From assembly GCA_029207755.1 (NCBI GenBank), contig JARCOQ010000068.1, positions 186,001 through 250,000 of the forward strand: a DNA stretch of 64,000 bases, given 5' to 3'. The position numbers and the translations under genes are program-made. This document shows positions 54,667-64,000 of this stretch, one piece after another (position 1 is the first letter of the stretch; each line of letters opens with the position of its first letter). Origin of the DNA: Chamaea fasciata (taxonomy: Eukaryota > Chordata > Aves > Passeriformes > Sylviidae). The notes under the pieces are model-generated. The model saw only the letters and a program-made list of their open reading frames with translations, had not been told where the DNA came from and did not search any database.

Positions 54667-56100
54667 ATGGGACAGGGGAAAAGCAAGCCCCCTCCACCCA
54701 TGAGACCCCCTTCGGTTCCTAGGGATTCACCGCTGGGGTTTATGTTAGAGAATTGGAAATATTATCCCACCACGGGGGACAAGGACAAAGTTAAGATGAT
54801 ACACTTTTGTGTAGAAGTCTGGGGAGGACAACAAATCTCCAAGGCAGTTTGGTGGCCCAGGTTTGGGTCATCAGAATTATGGATTCAGGGATTTTTGAAT
54901 CAGTGGGTACGTGGGAAGGTCCCCTTTAATCAGGAAGAGGCAGATTATGCTGCGGTATGGGTCACCCGCCCAGGGGACCAGGGAGTAGCAATATTCAATC
55001 TCTCCCAAATAAAGTTTGAACATAAAGATGAGAAAAATAAAAAAACACAGGAGGAAGAGGAAGTTCCCCTGATACCACCCCCGTATGCACCCCCTCCACC
55101 ACCACCGGCACCACAACCCCTGCCCCAAGTATTACCGGTTCCTACTCCTCAACCGGACGCCCAAACCCCCGAGGACGAGGGCATTGGACCCACAGTTAGG
55201 AGAAGGCGGATGGAACACGAGCTGCTACCCTTAAGGGAAGTACCTATGGGAGGGGCACAACCGCAACTAGGGTTCGTATCAGTACCTTTGAATTCAAATA
55301 CAGTTAGAGAGTTTAAAAAGGATATGGGTAGCTTACTAGAGGACCCGCTGGGGGTAGCAGAAAAGCTAGACCTCTTTTTGGGACCTAATATATACAACTG
55401 GGAAGAATTACAGTCTATTTTGAGAATTTTATTTACGGCAGAAGAAAGAAATATGATTAGGAGAGAAGGGATGAGGCTGTGGGATTTACAACATGCGCAA
55501 GGACCTGCCGGGGACGTGAAATGGCCTCTACAGAACCCTGGGTGGGACCATCAAACCCAGAACGGGAGAAGGGACATGGAGGATTTAAGAAACATTATTA
55601 TACAAGGGATTAGACAATCTGTTCCAAGAGGACAGAATCTACATAAAACATTAAGTGAAACCCAGAAGAAGGATGAATCCCCCACAGAATGGTTAGAAAG
55701 ACTGAGAAAAAACCTGCAGTTATATTCTGGGCTAGATCCCGAGACCCAACTAGGACAGGCTTTATTGAAGATGCAATTCGTGGGAAAATCTTGGGAAGAC
55801 ATTAGGAGAAAGTTGGAAAAATTGGAAAATTGGCAGGGTAGGGGATTGGATGAATTACTCAGAGAAGCGCAAAAAGTTTATGTTAGAAGAGAGGAAGACA
55901 CACATAAAAGGCAAATGAAATTGATGGTGGCAGCAGTACGAGAGGGGAGACGAATGGAAAGACCGCGGGGACTGCAAAGTGGAAACAGGATAGTAGCCCA
56001 GAAGGGGGCCCCCAACTGCTACTACTGTGGGAAGAAAGGACATATGAAAAGAGACTGCAGACAGAGGATAAAGGATGAGGCGGCATTCAAAGAAGATTAG
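54667..56100 (+). CDS. gag: gag, second unit
   Basis: The protein is identical to the first-unit gag along all 477 residues, including MGQGKS, PPPY and the CCHC knuckle. The TAG stop at 56098-56100 has the same downstream context. The leader before it differs from unit 1 at two bases (54363 and 54436). Confidence 0.93.
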   Translation: MGQGKSKPPPPMRPPSVPRDSPLGFMLENWKYYPTTGDKDKVKMIHFCVEVWGGQQISKAVWWPRFGSSELWIQGFLNQWVRGKVPFNQEEADYAAVWVTRPGDQGVAIFNLSQIKFEHKDEKNKKTQEEEEVPLIPPPYAPPPPPPAPQPLPQVLPVPTPQPDAQTPEDEGIGPTVRRRRMEHELLPLREVPMGGAQPQLGFVSVPLNSNTVREFKKDMGSLLEDPLGVAEKLDLFLGPNIYNWEELQSILRILFTAEERNMIRREGMRLWDLQHAQGPAGDVKWPLQNPGWDHQTQNGRRDMEDLRNIIIQGIRQSVPRGQNLHKTLSETQKKDESPTEWLERLRKNLQLYSGLDPETQLGQALLKMQFVGKSWEDIRRKLEKLENWQGRGLDELLREAQKVYVRREEDTHKRQMKLMVAAVREGRRMERPRGLQSGNRIVAQKGAPNCYYCGKKGHMKRDCRQRIKDEAAFKED

Positions 56101-59100
56101 GGGGGTCAGGGGCTCTATGTATTGGGGACCCGTACGAACAAAGAGCCCTTGATAAAACTGAAATTAGGTCCCCAGTCACAGGAGGTAGAATTTTTGGTAG
56201 ACTCAGGAGCTGAGAGGTCTACCCTCCAGCAAATACCCCCTGGGTGCAAATTATCTAAAGATACTGCCCATGTGGTTGGAGCAAAGGGAGAACCCTTCAA
56301 GGTAGGGATTGTACAACAAGTTTTAATAGAAACAGAATCTAAATTAGGTATGGGAGATTTTCTCTTAGTCCCAGAAGCCGATTTTAATCTTTTGGGAAGG
56401 GATTTGATGGTAGAATTAGGAATAGGTTTGGAAGTTAAAAAAGGGGAGCTGGGAATTAAAATATGTGCCCTTAGGGTTGAAGACGAACAAGAAATTAATC
56501 CTGAAGTCTGGTATACCCCTGAGACCGTGGGCAGACTAAACATCTCGCCATTTAAAGTAACCCTCAAGAACCCGGAGAACCCCGTCCAAATTAAGCAATA
56601 TTCTATGTCTATAGAAGGGCGGAAGGGGTTGAAACCCGAAGTTGAGAGATTAATATCTCAGGGACTATTAGAACCGTGTATGTCCCCATTTAATACCCCA
56701 ATTTTACCAGTAAAGAAACCCAATGGCACTTATCGACTAGTGCACGATTTAAGAGAAATCAATAAGCGCACTGTGTCCAGATTCCCAGTAGTAGCAAACC
56801 CCTATACCCTTTTGAGTAAATTGGGGCCAGAAAATTTGTGGTACAGTGTAATAGACTTAAAGGATGCTTTTTGGGCTTGCCCTTTAGATGAAAGCTGTAG
56901 AGACTATTTTGCATTTGAATGGGAAGACCCTGACACAGGGCGCAAACAACAATTGAGGTGGACCGTGCTTCCACAGGGGTTTACAGAAAGCCCTAATTTG
57001 TTTGGACAAGCCCTAGAACAGATTCTTCAAGATTTTACCCCAGACCCAGAAATTACCCTGATTCAGTATGTGGATGACCTATTGATAGCAGGAAAAATGG
57101 AAAATCAAGTCAGAAAAGAAAGTATAAAACTTTTAAATTTTCTGGGACTTAAGGGGCTGAAGGTATCAAAGTCTAAATTACAATTTGTAGAAGATAAGGT
57201 AAAGTATTTAGGACACTACATTGAGAAGGGAGAGAAGACAATTGACCCGGAACGGGTACAGGGAATTTTATCTTTACCCCCTCCAGCAAGTAAAAAACAG
57301 GTTAGACAATGGTTAGGACTATTGGGATATTGCCGCTTATGGATTGAAAACTACAGTAGTAAAGTTAAATTTTTATATGCCAAGCTCACCGAGTCTAATC
57401 GTATAAGCTGGGGAAAGACAGATGAAGAGCAACTCTGGGCATTAAAGAGAGAATTGGCAAATGCACCAGTTTTAAGTTTGCCAGACTTAAACCAACCATT
57501 TTATCTATTCGCCAACATAGAGAATGGGACAGCATATGGAGTATTAACCCAAGATTGGGCAGGGAAAAAGAAGCCCATAGGATACTTGTCTAAATTATTA
57601 GACCCTGTGAGTAGGGGCTGGCCCACATGTTTACAGGCCATTGTTGGATGTGCCTTAATGATAGAGGAGGCTCGAAAAATAACCTTCAATAGTACCATTA
57701 AGGTATTATCCCCCCACAATGTGAGGAGTGTTTTGCAGCAGAAAGCTGAAAAATGGATCTCTGATTCCAGATTATTAAAATATGAGGGAATCTTGCTGGA
57801 GGCCCCGAATTTAACATTAGAAACTACATCTTTACAAAACCCTGCTCAGTTTTTATTTGGGGAACCAAAACCATCAGAAGAACTGGCCCACGATTGCCTC
57901 CAAACTATTGAGGAACAGACTAAGATTAGGCCCGATTTAGAGGAGGAGGAGCTCTCAGAGGGAGAAGTAATTTTTGTGGATGGCTCATCCCGGATAGTGG
58001 ATGGAAGACGTAGATCAGGATATGCCCTAGTAGCAGGGAAGGATTTTGAGGTTTTAGAAGCAGGACCCTTGAATCCGTCATGGTCAGCCCAAGCATGTGA
58101 ATTATACGCCATCTTGCGGGCTCTTAAAAGACTAAAAGGAAAAACAGGAACCATTTATACTGATTCGAAGTACAGTTATGGAGTGGTGCACACATTTGGG
58201 AAGATATGGGAGGAAAGAGGTCTAATTAATTCCCAAGGGAAAGACCTTATACATCAAGAATTAATCAAGGAAGTATTGCACGCCCTGAGAGACCCCGTGA
58301 GAATAGCAATAGTACATCTCAGAGGACATCAAACAGGGACAGATCGTAAGACCAGGGGAAACAACAAAGCAGATGCAGAGGCTAAAAAGGCTGCCCTTAG
58401 AATAGAACTTCTTAAGCATAAGAATCCTAGATCAGAACTGGACCCTCCCAACCCTTACCCTGTTCGATTTACACCCCAAGAAGAGCGTAAACTGAAAGAT
58501 ATGGGAGTACAACAAGATAAAGAAGGGAAATGGAGACTACCGGACGGGAGAGAAGTCATCCCAAAGGCTTTGGCTTTCCAATTGTTGTCGAATATACATC
58601 AAAAGACTCATTGGGGAAGTCAGGCACTAATAGATCAATTTGCTTTAAAATATATGAGTATTGGGGTACATGATCTAGCCAAATCAATCACTCAGCGCTG
58701 TGAGATTTGCTTGAAGGTAAACCGCTCTGTACAAAGAAAACTACCAAGAGGAGGAAGACCGGTTGCCGTAAGGCCTTTTTCTAAAATACAAATAGATTTC
58801 ACTGAACTTCCCAAGGTGGGAAGATATAAGTATGTGTTAGTACTAATAGACCACCTCACCCATTTCGTAGAGGCATTTCCAACCGCAAGAGCCACTGCAC
58901 ACACGGTGGCCAAAGTGTTACTAGAACAAATTGTGCCCAGGTATGGAGTAGCTGAAAGTATAGACTCAGACCAAGGACCACACTTTGTATCAAAAGTTAT
59001 TAAGGCCTTGTCAGAAGCCCTTGGAATTAGATGGGAAGAACATACCCCGTGGCATCCTCAAAGTTCGGGGTTAGTAGAGAGAGTTAATGGAGAATTAAAG

Positions 59101-59619
59101 AAACAGCTAACGAAGTTAACTTTAGAAACCAACCTTAATTGGATTAAGTGTCTCCCCCTGGCTTTGTTAAATCTCAGAACTCTGCCCCGATCTGATGTGG
59201 GGATATCTCCTTTTGAAATGCTGTATGGGATGCCGTATGATGCAGGTATGCCTCGAGACCACCCCGGAATAATTGATAAACAAATGAAAACATATATAAC
59301 CGAGATGATGGACTTTAGGAAGAAGTTATGGGAAAAAGGGCAGATATTGCAGAGACCACCCTTAAATATCACTCTACATCAGGTGCAACCGGGAGACTGG
59401 GTCTTAATCCGAACTTGGAAAGAAACTACTCTCCAGCCCCATTGGGATGGTCCATATCTGGTGCTTCTCACAACAAATACAGCAGTACGGACAGCAGAGC
59501 GGGGGTGGACTCACGCCAGTCGTATAAAAGGACCAGTGCCCGAACCTAGGTGGAAGGTCATCAGCCCAGCCGGAGACTTAAAGTTGAAACTCACTCGGGG
59601 AACTGCAACAGGAAATTAA
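56101..59619 (+). CDS. pol: pol, second unit
   Basis: In frame behind the gag TAG and identical in protein sequence to unit 1, with all protease, RT (YVDD), RNase H and integrase motifs conserved. Coordinates are those of unit 1 plus 8348. Confidence 0.94.
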   Translation, partial: GGQGLYVLGTRTNKEPLIKLKLGPQSQEVEFLVDSGAERSTLQQIPPGCKLSKDTAHVVGAKGEPFKVGIVQQVLIETESKLGMGDFLLVPEADFNLLGRDLMVELGIGLEVKKGELGIKICALRVEDEQEINPEVWYTPETVGRLNISPFKVTLKNPENPVQIKQYSMSIEGRKGLKPEVERLISQGLLEPCMSPFNTPILPVKKPNGTYRLVHDLREINKRTVSRFPVVANPYTLLSKLGPENLWYSVIDLKDAFWACPLDESCRDYFAFEWEDPDTGRKQQLRWTVLPQGFTESPNLFGQALEQILQDFTPDPEITLIQYVDDLLIAGKMENQVRKESIKLLNFLGLKGLKVSKSKLQFVEDKVKYLGHYIEKGEKTIDPERVQGILSLPPPASKKQVRQWLGLLGYCRLWIENYSSKVKFLYAKLTESNRISWGKTDEEQLWALKRELANAPVLSLPDLNQPFYLFANIENGTAYGVLTQDWAGKKKPIGYLSKLLDPVSRGWPTCLQAIVGCALMIEEARKITFNSTIKVLSPHNVRSVLQQKAEKWISDSRLLKYEGILLEAPNLTLETTSLQNPAQFLFGEPKPSEELAHDCLQTIEEQTKIRPDLEEEELSEGEVIFVDGSSRIVDGRRRSGYALVAGKDFEVLEAGPLNPSWSAQACELYAILRALKRLKGKTGTIYTDSKYSYGVVHTFGKIWEERGLINSQGKDLIHQELIKEVLHALRDPVRIAIVHLRGHQTGTDRKTRGNNKADAEAKKAALRIELLKHKNPRSELDPPNPYPVRFTPQEERKLKDMGVQQDKEGKWRLPDGREVIPKALAFQLLSNIHQKTHWGSQALIDQFALKYMSIGVHDLAKSITQRCEICLKVNRSVQRKLPRGGRPVAVRPFSKIQIDFTELPKVGRYKYVLVLIDHLTHFVEAFPTARATAHTVAKVLLEQIVPRYGVAESIDSDQGPHFVSKVIKALSEALGIRWEEHTPWHPQSSGLVERVNGELKKQLTKLTLETNLNWIKCLPLALLNLRTLPRSDVGISPFEMLYGMPYDAGMPRDHPGIIDKQMKTYITEMMDFRKKLWEKGQILQRPPLNITLHQVQPGDWVLIRTWKETTLQPHWDGPYLVLLTTNTAVRTAERGWTHASRIKGPVPEPRWKVISPAGDLKLKLTRGTATGN

Positions 59620-59634
59620 GAAAGGACATTCTTG

Positions 59635-60306
59635 ATGAACAGAAAATATTGGTATAAAACTTTTAGAATAGAATATCAACTAGAGCTTGAAAGAGACCAT
59701 AAGGGAAATATATATAATGATTGTGTTTGTATTAAATGTAATGATTCTTATTGTAATGGGAATTGTCACCCCTTTGTATGTTACCAATGTTTAGTTTGTG
59801 AAAACAGGTGGTGGACCCATTGTCACAGAGGCAGGCCCCCGAGAGGTGTTTGCTGCCTCTGTCTAAAAATTCAACGGGAGCTTACTGATTTAGTATTGGC
59901 TCAGAAAGTAGCTCAAGGGGAATTACAAGTAGACTCTAAAGAGTGGTGGGACATATTTGCAGAAGGCATAAATCCCGAACTATATTGTTACCATTCCAAT
60001 GAACCAGTCCTTTTTGTGGCACGAATAATAGCTGGAGTGTGTCGCCGTCGGATAAAAGAAGTAAGGTGTGACGCTCCTCAGGTTAAAAACCACAACTGGA
60101 ACACCTATATCCAGAGATCCTTAAAGAAAGGGCGAAAGTCCCCTCCTGAAGAATATCCCTGCTGCCGAGAAGATGGGTCTCCCCGTGGCTCGCAGCAACC
60201 GAGTCGACGGGCGAGGCAGAGGGAGAGAAAACTGTGGAGGAAGTCGCCCTGGGGTAGGTGGAACCAGGAGGTCATGGAAAATGAAATGCCCAAGGACTGG
60301 GAATAA
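59635..60306 (+). CDS. Uncharacterised Cys-rich extra reading frame, second unit
   Basis: Identical in protein sequence to 51287-51958. Because the duplication looks recent, its conservation between the two copies is not independent evidence of selection. Confidence 0.6.
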   Translation: MNRKYWYKTFRIEYQLELERDHKGNIYNDCVCIKCNDSYCNGNCHPFVCYQCLVCENRWWTHCHRGRPPRGVCCLCLKIQRELTDLVLAQKVAQGELQVDSKEWWDIFAEGINPELYCYHSNEPVLFVARIIAGVCRRRIKEVRCDAPQVKNHNWNTYIQRSLKKGRKSPPEEYPCCREDGSPRGSQQPSRRARQRERKLWRKSPWGRWNQEVMENEMPKDWE

Positions 60307-62200
60307 AATCAGGGAAGAAGAAAAGGAGATGGGAACAAGCCACTGTTACAATGAAAAAGCCACCTGTAGACAACTGTTACTGTCACTACTATTATTATCC
60401 CTATGGGTAAGGCAGACAGGAGGTCAAACACACCAGCCGTTTAAATGGTCCTTGATTCGTATGAATGACCATAAAATTTTAGACTCCCTTGTGACCAGTC
60501 AGACCCCAGCCTTTAAGGCTGGGTTATGTAACATGACAAACATAGAACAGTGCGGGAGAGTTTTGAATTTAACTGGGTTTTATATGTGTCCGGCCTCAAA
60601 TCCTGGAAAGAGCTACTGTAATTACCCAGGGGAGTATTATTGTGGGTATTGGGGCTGTGAGACTATTGCTTCCGATTGGACTCCAGGGGGAGGTGCAGAT
60701 CAATTTATTAGAGCAGGATTTGGTCCCACAGGGTGTGCAAAGCATAGATTAGGACCATCTGGAGAAATTTCCTACTTAGGAACCTGTGAATATGTGTATA
60801 TAAATGTTATAGATCCAGAGAGCCCTGACTGGTTATTAGGAAAATATTGGGGAATTAGACATTGGGAACCTGGGCGTGATAGAGGGAACCTAATAGTGAT
60901 AAAGAAAGAACCCGCCCCAGCTGATACCTATGGTATGGGACCGAATAGAGTTTTAGAGGAGGATGAAGAGCCAACACCGGTTACAAATTACCCTGAGGCT
61001 ACAGGCTCCCCACTAACCATATCCAGTCAGCAGAAAGCACCCTTGCATACCTATAGTACTTTGTGGAAAATTATGCAAGCTAGCTTTGAGGTATTAAATA
61101 GAACATATCCGAACCTTACCCGGGAGTGCTGGCTATGTTATGATATCCGACCACCCTTTTACGAAGCAGTGGGGTCAAGTGCCAAAATTAAAAGGGCCAA
61201 CGGAACTAACCCTCGAGAATGTAAATGGGTGGAAAGAAACATCACTGAGGAGGCCCCGGGAATCACCATGTCAAAAGTCACTGGAAAGGGGACTTGTGTA
61301 GGTAAAGTACCCCCTCCTAAAGAAACACTGTGCAACCGAACGGTTACGGTCAAGGATTCACAGTGGATGATTCCAGCCAAGAACGCTAAATGGGTATGTA
61401 TGAAATCTGGAGTGACTCCTTGCATTTCGACAAGAGTCTTAAGTGATACACATGACTTTTGTGTCCAAGTAATAATAGTTCCACGGGTAATTTATCATCC
61501 TAAGGAGTATGTAATTGAACACCAAAATACTGCTGAGCATCACCTAACCAGAAGGGAGCCTTTCACCGCCTTGACTTTAGCAGTCCTATTAACATTAGCC
61601 GGTACTGGGGCAGGAACTGGAGCTGCAGCCTTGATCACACAACCTGGTAAACTGAGTTCTTTAAGACATTCTGTTGATGAAGATCTCCGGAAAACTGATG
61701 AATCAATTACCGCACTAACTAAGTCAGTACGCTCTTTATCAGAAGTAGTTTTACAAAACAGACGGGGCCTGGATTTATTATTTTGGCAACAGGGAGGACT
61801 TTGTGTAGCCTTAAAAGAAGAGTGTTGCACCTATATAGATCAAACGGGAATAGTCTTTGACACCCTAGGAGAACTAAGAAAACAACTAGAAAAAAGGGAA
61901 AGAGAAAGAGAGTCCCATCAGAGTTGGTATGAGAGTTGGTTCAATCATTCCCCATGGTTGACTACCTTACTGTCCACCATAGCTGGACCAATATTTTTAC
62001 TAGTCCTTGTATTAACTTTTGGTCCCTGTATTTTTAACAAACTTATTACAATAGTAAAAGCGCGACTGGAAGCTGCCCACTTGCTGCTGGTACAGGCAAA
62101 ATATGAGGACTTAGAAAATAGAAAGGGAGAAACGGGAGATGGATTGGAATGGAGCAGACAAGAGCTTAAGCGATTTAATGCACAACATAAATTAACCTAA
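60173..62200 (+). CDS. env: env, second unit
   Basis: Identical in protein sequence to the first-unit env. The preferred Met is at 60329. It ends just before the polypurine tract and LTR 3. Confidence 0.92.
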   Translation: MGLPVARSNRVDGRGRGRENCGGSRPGVGGTRRSWKMKCPRTGNKIREEEKEMGTSHCYNEKATCRQLLLSLLLLSLWVRQTGGQTHQPFKWSLIRMNDHKILDSLVTSQTPAFKAGLCNMTNIEQCGRVLNLTGFYMCPASNPGKSYCNYPGEYYCGYWGCETIASDWTPGGGADQFIRAGFGPTGCAKHRLGPSGEISYLGTCEYVYINVIDPESPDWLLGKYWGIRHWEPGRDRGNLIVIKKEPAPADTYGMGPNRVLEEDEEPTPVTNYPEATGSPLTISSQQKAPLHTYSTLWKIMQASFEVLNRTYPNLTRECWLCYDIRPPFYEAVGSSAKIKRANGTNPRECKWVERNITEEAPGITMSKVTGKGTCVGKVPPPKETLCNRTVTVKDSQWMIPAKNAKWVCMKSGVTPCISTRVLSDTHDFCVQVIIVPRVIYHPKEYVIEHQNTAEHHLTRREPFTALTLAVLLTLAGTGAGTGAAALITQPGKLSSLRHSVDEDLRKTDESITALTKSVRSLSEVVLQNRRGLDLLFWQQGGLCVALKEECCTYIDQTGIVFDTLGELRKQLEKRERERESHQSWYESWFNHSPWLTTLLSTIAGPIFLLVLVLTFGPCIFNKLITIVKARLEAAHLLLVQAKYEDLENRKGETGDGLEWSRQELKRFNAQHKLT

Positions 62201-62217
62201 AGACAAAGGGGGGATAT

Positions 62218-62601
62218 TGTTACTGATATGTTTGTTCATTAAATCCAGGATGTGGGTGACAAGTTAAGTGATAAAGGTGGTCTCGCATAATTTGCGGTTG
62301 TAAGCAGTATTTTCCAGGAAGTCAGCGATTCTGAGTCTTGAAACGCGGCAGGGGAAGAGCAGACCCCAGCAACAGAGACGCACATGCGCAGAGTACTATT
62401 CAAGGAAGTCACGCACGCCGGAAACCGGACTGTATAAGAGGCAAAACTAAAACCCTGACTGGCGCGGCAGTGGCGGGACAATGGTTCCCCTGTCGCCCAG
62501 CGCTGCATTACCTTGTTGTTACGCTTGCTGTAATTAATAAAATCCTTGATTGGGACAAGCAATGGTGTCAGACTATTCCGTGCAAAATTTTCTCTATAAC
62601 A
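62218..62601 (+). repeat. LTR 3 (outer 3' LTR)
   Basis: 384 bp. Diagnostic bases at offsets 61, 169, 224, 234 and 379 are G, C, C, A, T, so it differs from LTR 1 at all five sites. It ends CTATAACA. CTTC follows immediately as the right target-site copy. Confidence 0.95.
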
Positions 62602-62605
62602 CTTC

Positions 62606-64000
62606 CATCATCTGTCAGCATCCTGAGTGTTGTGAGCTAAACCTGAAATTTGATTTGAACTGCCTGATATCTGCCAAGGGGCAGGATATCATTGCTGGAG
62701 AGAAATCCTCTCATCTTCCGCGACTCCATCCCCAGTCAGATGGAAGAACAGGTTGGTATCCAGAGGTGAATGGCACTGGACCTTTACGGGGCACAGAAAT
62801 CATCCATATCCCCATGCTTTTAAGGAAAAGGATTCTGAGCAGAGGGCCCTTTGGCTCTGCGGCAGAAACTGTTTGGAAAAACTTGCTTTAATAATAAGAT
62901 TCTGACTGAAGGCTTTTGCAGACGATGGTTTGCTTATGGAAATGGTCAAGCGGTCGTTCTGGTATTTGGACACCAGGTCACAAAAAGAGGAAAACTACTG
63001 TATCGGTATACATGAAGTGAATGAAAAAGTAGATTAAAGGAAAAGTTCAGAAGCCAAAGCTGGAGAGAGGTTCAGAGTAACCCAAAATTGCCATCCAAGA
63101 TCTTGGGGAGGAGGGTTGTAACCTTTCTGAGGTATTACTGTGCATGTACTCCCTAACTAATACATTGGGTGTGTTAGACCAAACCAGACAATTAATTTTT
63201 AACACAGAAGGACTTTGAGGACAACTCTGACACCCAGAGGAAAGAAAAGGCTTTATAGAAAGTTTCCATCTTCGAATCACTGCTAAAGTAGAAGTGCTGT
63301 TTTGTTAGTGGAAAATGTCAGTGAAATTTCAAATAATTGTGTATTCCTGAGAGGTGTCACTACAGTAAATCCCCTTTGTGGAACAGTTAAGTCACAATTG
63401 AAATTTGGTGCTGTGCAGTAGTCCATTGTTCTGGTACTTAAACTCTTTAGGGAACAGTCCCCATAAGGGGTAATGATTTGCTGGTGGCCAAGAAATGTAT
63501 TTTCTGTATGATCCAGGTGGAGAAGTAAAGGAAGAAATGCTGTGAAATGGACACATTTTTTGTACACCTGAAAAGAGACTTGGATGTGATATGCAGGCAG
63601 ATATCAGCTTTAAATTAGATGTAGTCAATGTTAATGGTATTAACATACAGATCTTTATCAGCAGAGGTGTATTCAGGCTTCTTCTATTTTCCTGTCCATT
63701 TGCTTCAGTGTAGCAGTGTGAGATGAAAGCCCAAGGCTTTGCAGACTGGCTCCTCATTTGTGCCCGGGTGTGTGATCATTGTTTGAGGCAGGGAACAGGT
63801 AGACCTGAGAAACAGTGAGAATGCCAGCACAGGGGCTCCTGCTGCGTGTGCTGATGCGTCCCTTGTGTGGGATGGAGAGTGCCCACTTGGTTTGAGGATT
63901 TGCTTCCAGGCACCTGATTTCTCTGAGATGGTGTAATTTTCTCTGTAAATGTGCCTCTATGGCTATAGCTGCCAACAGTTTAGTCTGAACAGTATTCATC
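62606..64000. other. Host flank right of the tandem provirus, no gene recognised
   Basis: AT-richer single-copy-looking DNA that should have been continuous with 45290-45521 before integration. A 113-codon frame at 62550-62891 crosses the LTR edge and is not credible. Nothing else can be supported. Confidence 0.45.

Larger units (their letters stand above)
45522..62601 (+). mobile_element. Tandem gammaretrovirus-like provirus: LTR-gag-pol-env-LTR-gag-pol-env-LTR
   Basis: Three 384-bp LTRs (45522-45905, 53870-54253, 62218-62601) are spaced exactly 8348 bp apart. CTTC directly precedes the first (45518-45521) and directly follows the third (62602-62605): one 4-bp target-site duplication around the whole 17,080-bp unit. 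Each interior carries a tRNA-His-type primer binding site, gag, in-frame pol behind a UAG, a Cys-rich extra frame and env, then a polypurine tract. The encoded proteins appear identical in the two copies. Only two differences were found in the leaders (46015 A vs 54363 G, 46088 C vs 54436 T). PBS, 4-bp TSD, UAG readthrough arrangement, CWLC and CX6CC env motifs place it with ERV1/gammaretrovirus-like elements. The middle LTR is a mosaic of the outer two. Confidence 0.95.

Noticed and set aside
45522..62601. Two independent provirus insertions side by side
   Set aside because: There is only one TSD, one shared LTR between the units, and that LTR is a mosaic of the outer two.
62550..62891. 113-codon frame across the right LTR edge
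   Set aside because: It begins inside LTR 3 and continues into host DNA with no domain; a chance frame.

Overview
This window looks like a passerine (songbird) genome. The main evidence is an intact multi-exon kinase gene of the PAK3-like type that is expanded in songbirds, a fragment of an OR14-type olfactory receptor, CR1 and several LTR retroelement classes, and GC-rich minisatellites of the kind found on avian microchromosomes. LTR elements make up over a third of the window. That density would fit the W chromosome or an unplaced microchromosome piece, but this placement is inference.

Layout. 1-6.3 kb: repeats with no recognised gene, including two diverged LTR-like copies in opposite orientation, a degenerate ~190-bp tandem repeat and a solo LTR with a 4-bp target-site duplication (TSD). 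7.3-8.9 kb, minus strand: an intronless heat-shock-factor-like gene whose DNA-binding domain is followed by about eight ~20-residue repeats. Its 3' end runs into a broken olfactory-receptor fragment, and its 5' side is a (GGCTC)n array. 9.6-16.1 kb: a full-length ERVL-like provirus with 671-bp LTRs and a 5-bp TSD. It carries one-directional G-to-A changes throughout: nearly every difference between its LTRs is G in the 5' copy and A in the 3' copy. One gag-pro-pol frame runs unshifted for about 5 kb with about 28 stop codons. 16.7-17.1 kb: a solo LTR with a 6-bp TSD. 20.9-31.7 kb: a 14-exon PAK3-like kinase gene whose splice phases all join into a 594-residue reading frame. 33.4-35.2 kb: another LTR and an 84-bp minisatellite. 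35.2-41.9 kb: AT-richer sequence without recognised genes.

42-45.3 kb: a GC-rich block with a duplicated CRE/octamer/GC-box module and a TATA box, an ACCAGT/ACTGGT array that changes orientation, a G-rich array that switches to a C-rich array, eight YY1-like sites, and two possible minus-strand exons.

45.5-62.6 kb: a 17-kb gammaretrovirus-like tandem provirus, LTR-gag-pol-env-LTR-gag-pol-env-LTR, with one shared middle LTR and one 4-bp TSD around the whole unit. Its PBS matches tRNA-His, and gag and pol are in one frame separated by a UAG. Both internal copies are open and nearly identical, and each carries an extra Cys-rich reading frame between pol and env. The middle LTR is a mosaic of the outer two, which is the signature of unequal LTR-LTR crossing over.

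The observations most worth following are the mosaic middle LTR, the Cys-rich extra frame, the hypermutated ERVL with its LTR asymmetry, and the heat-shock-factor gene with its repeats.
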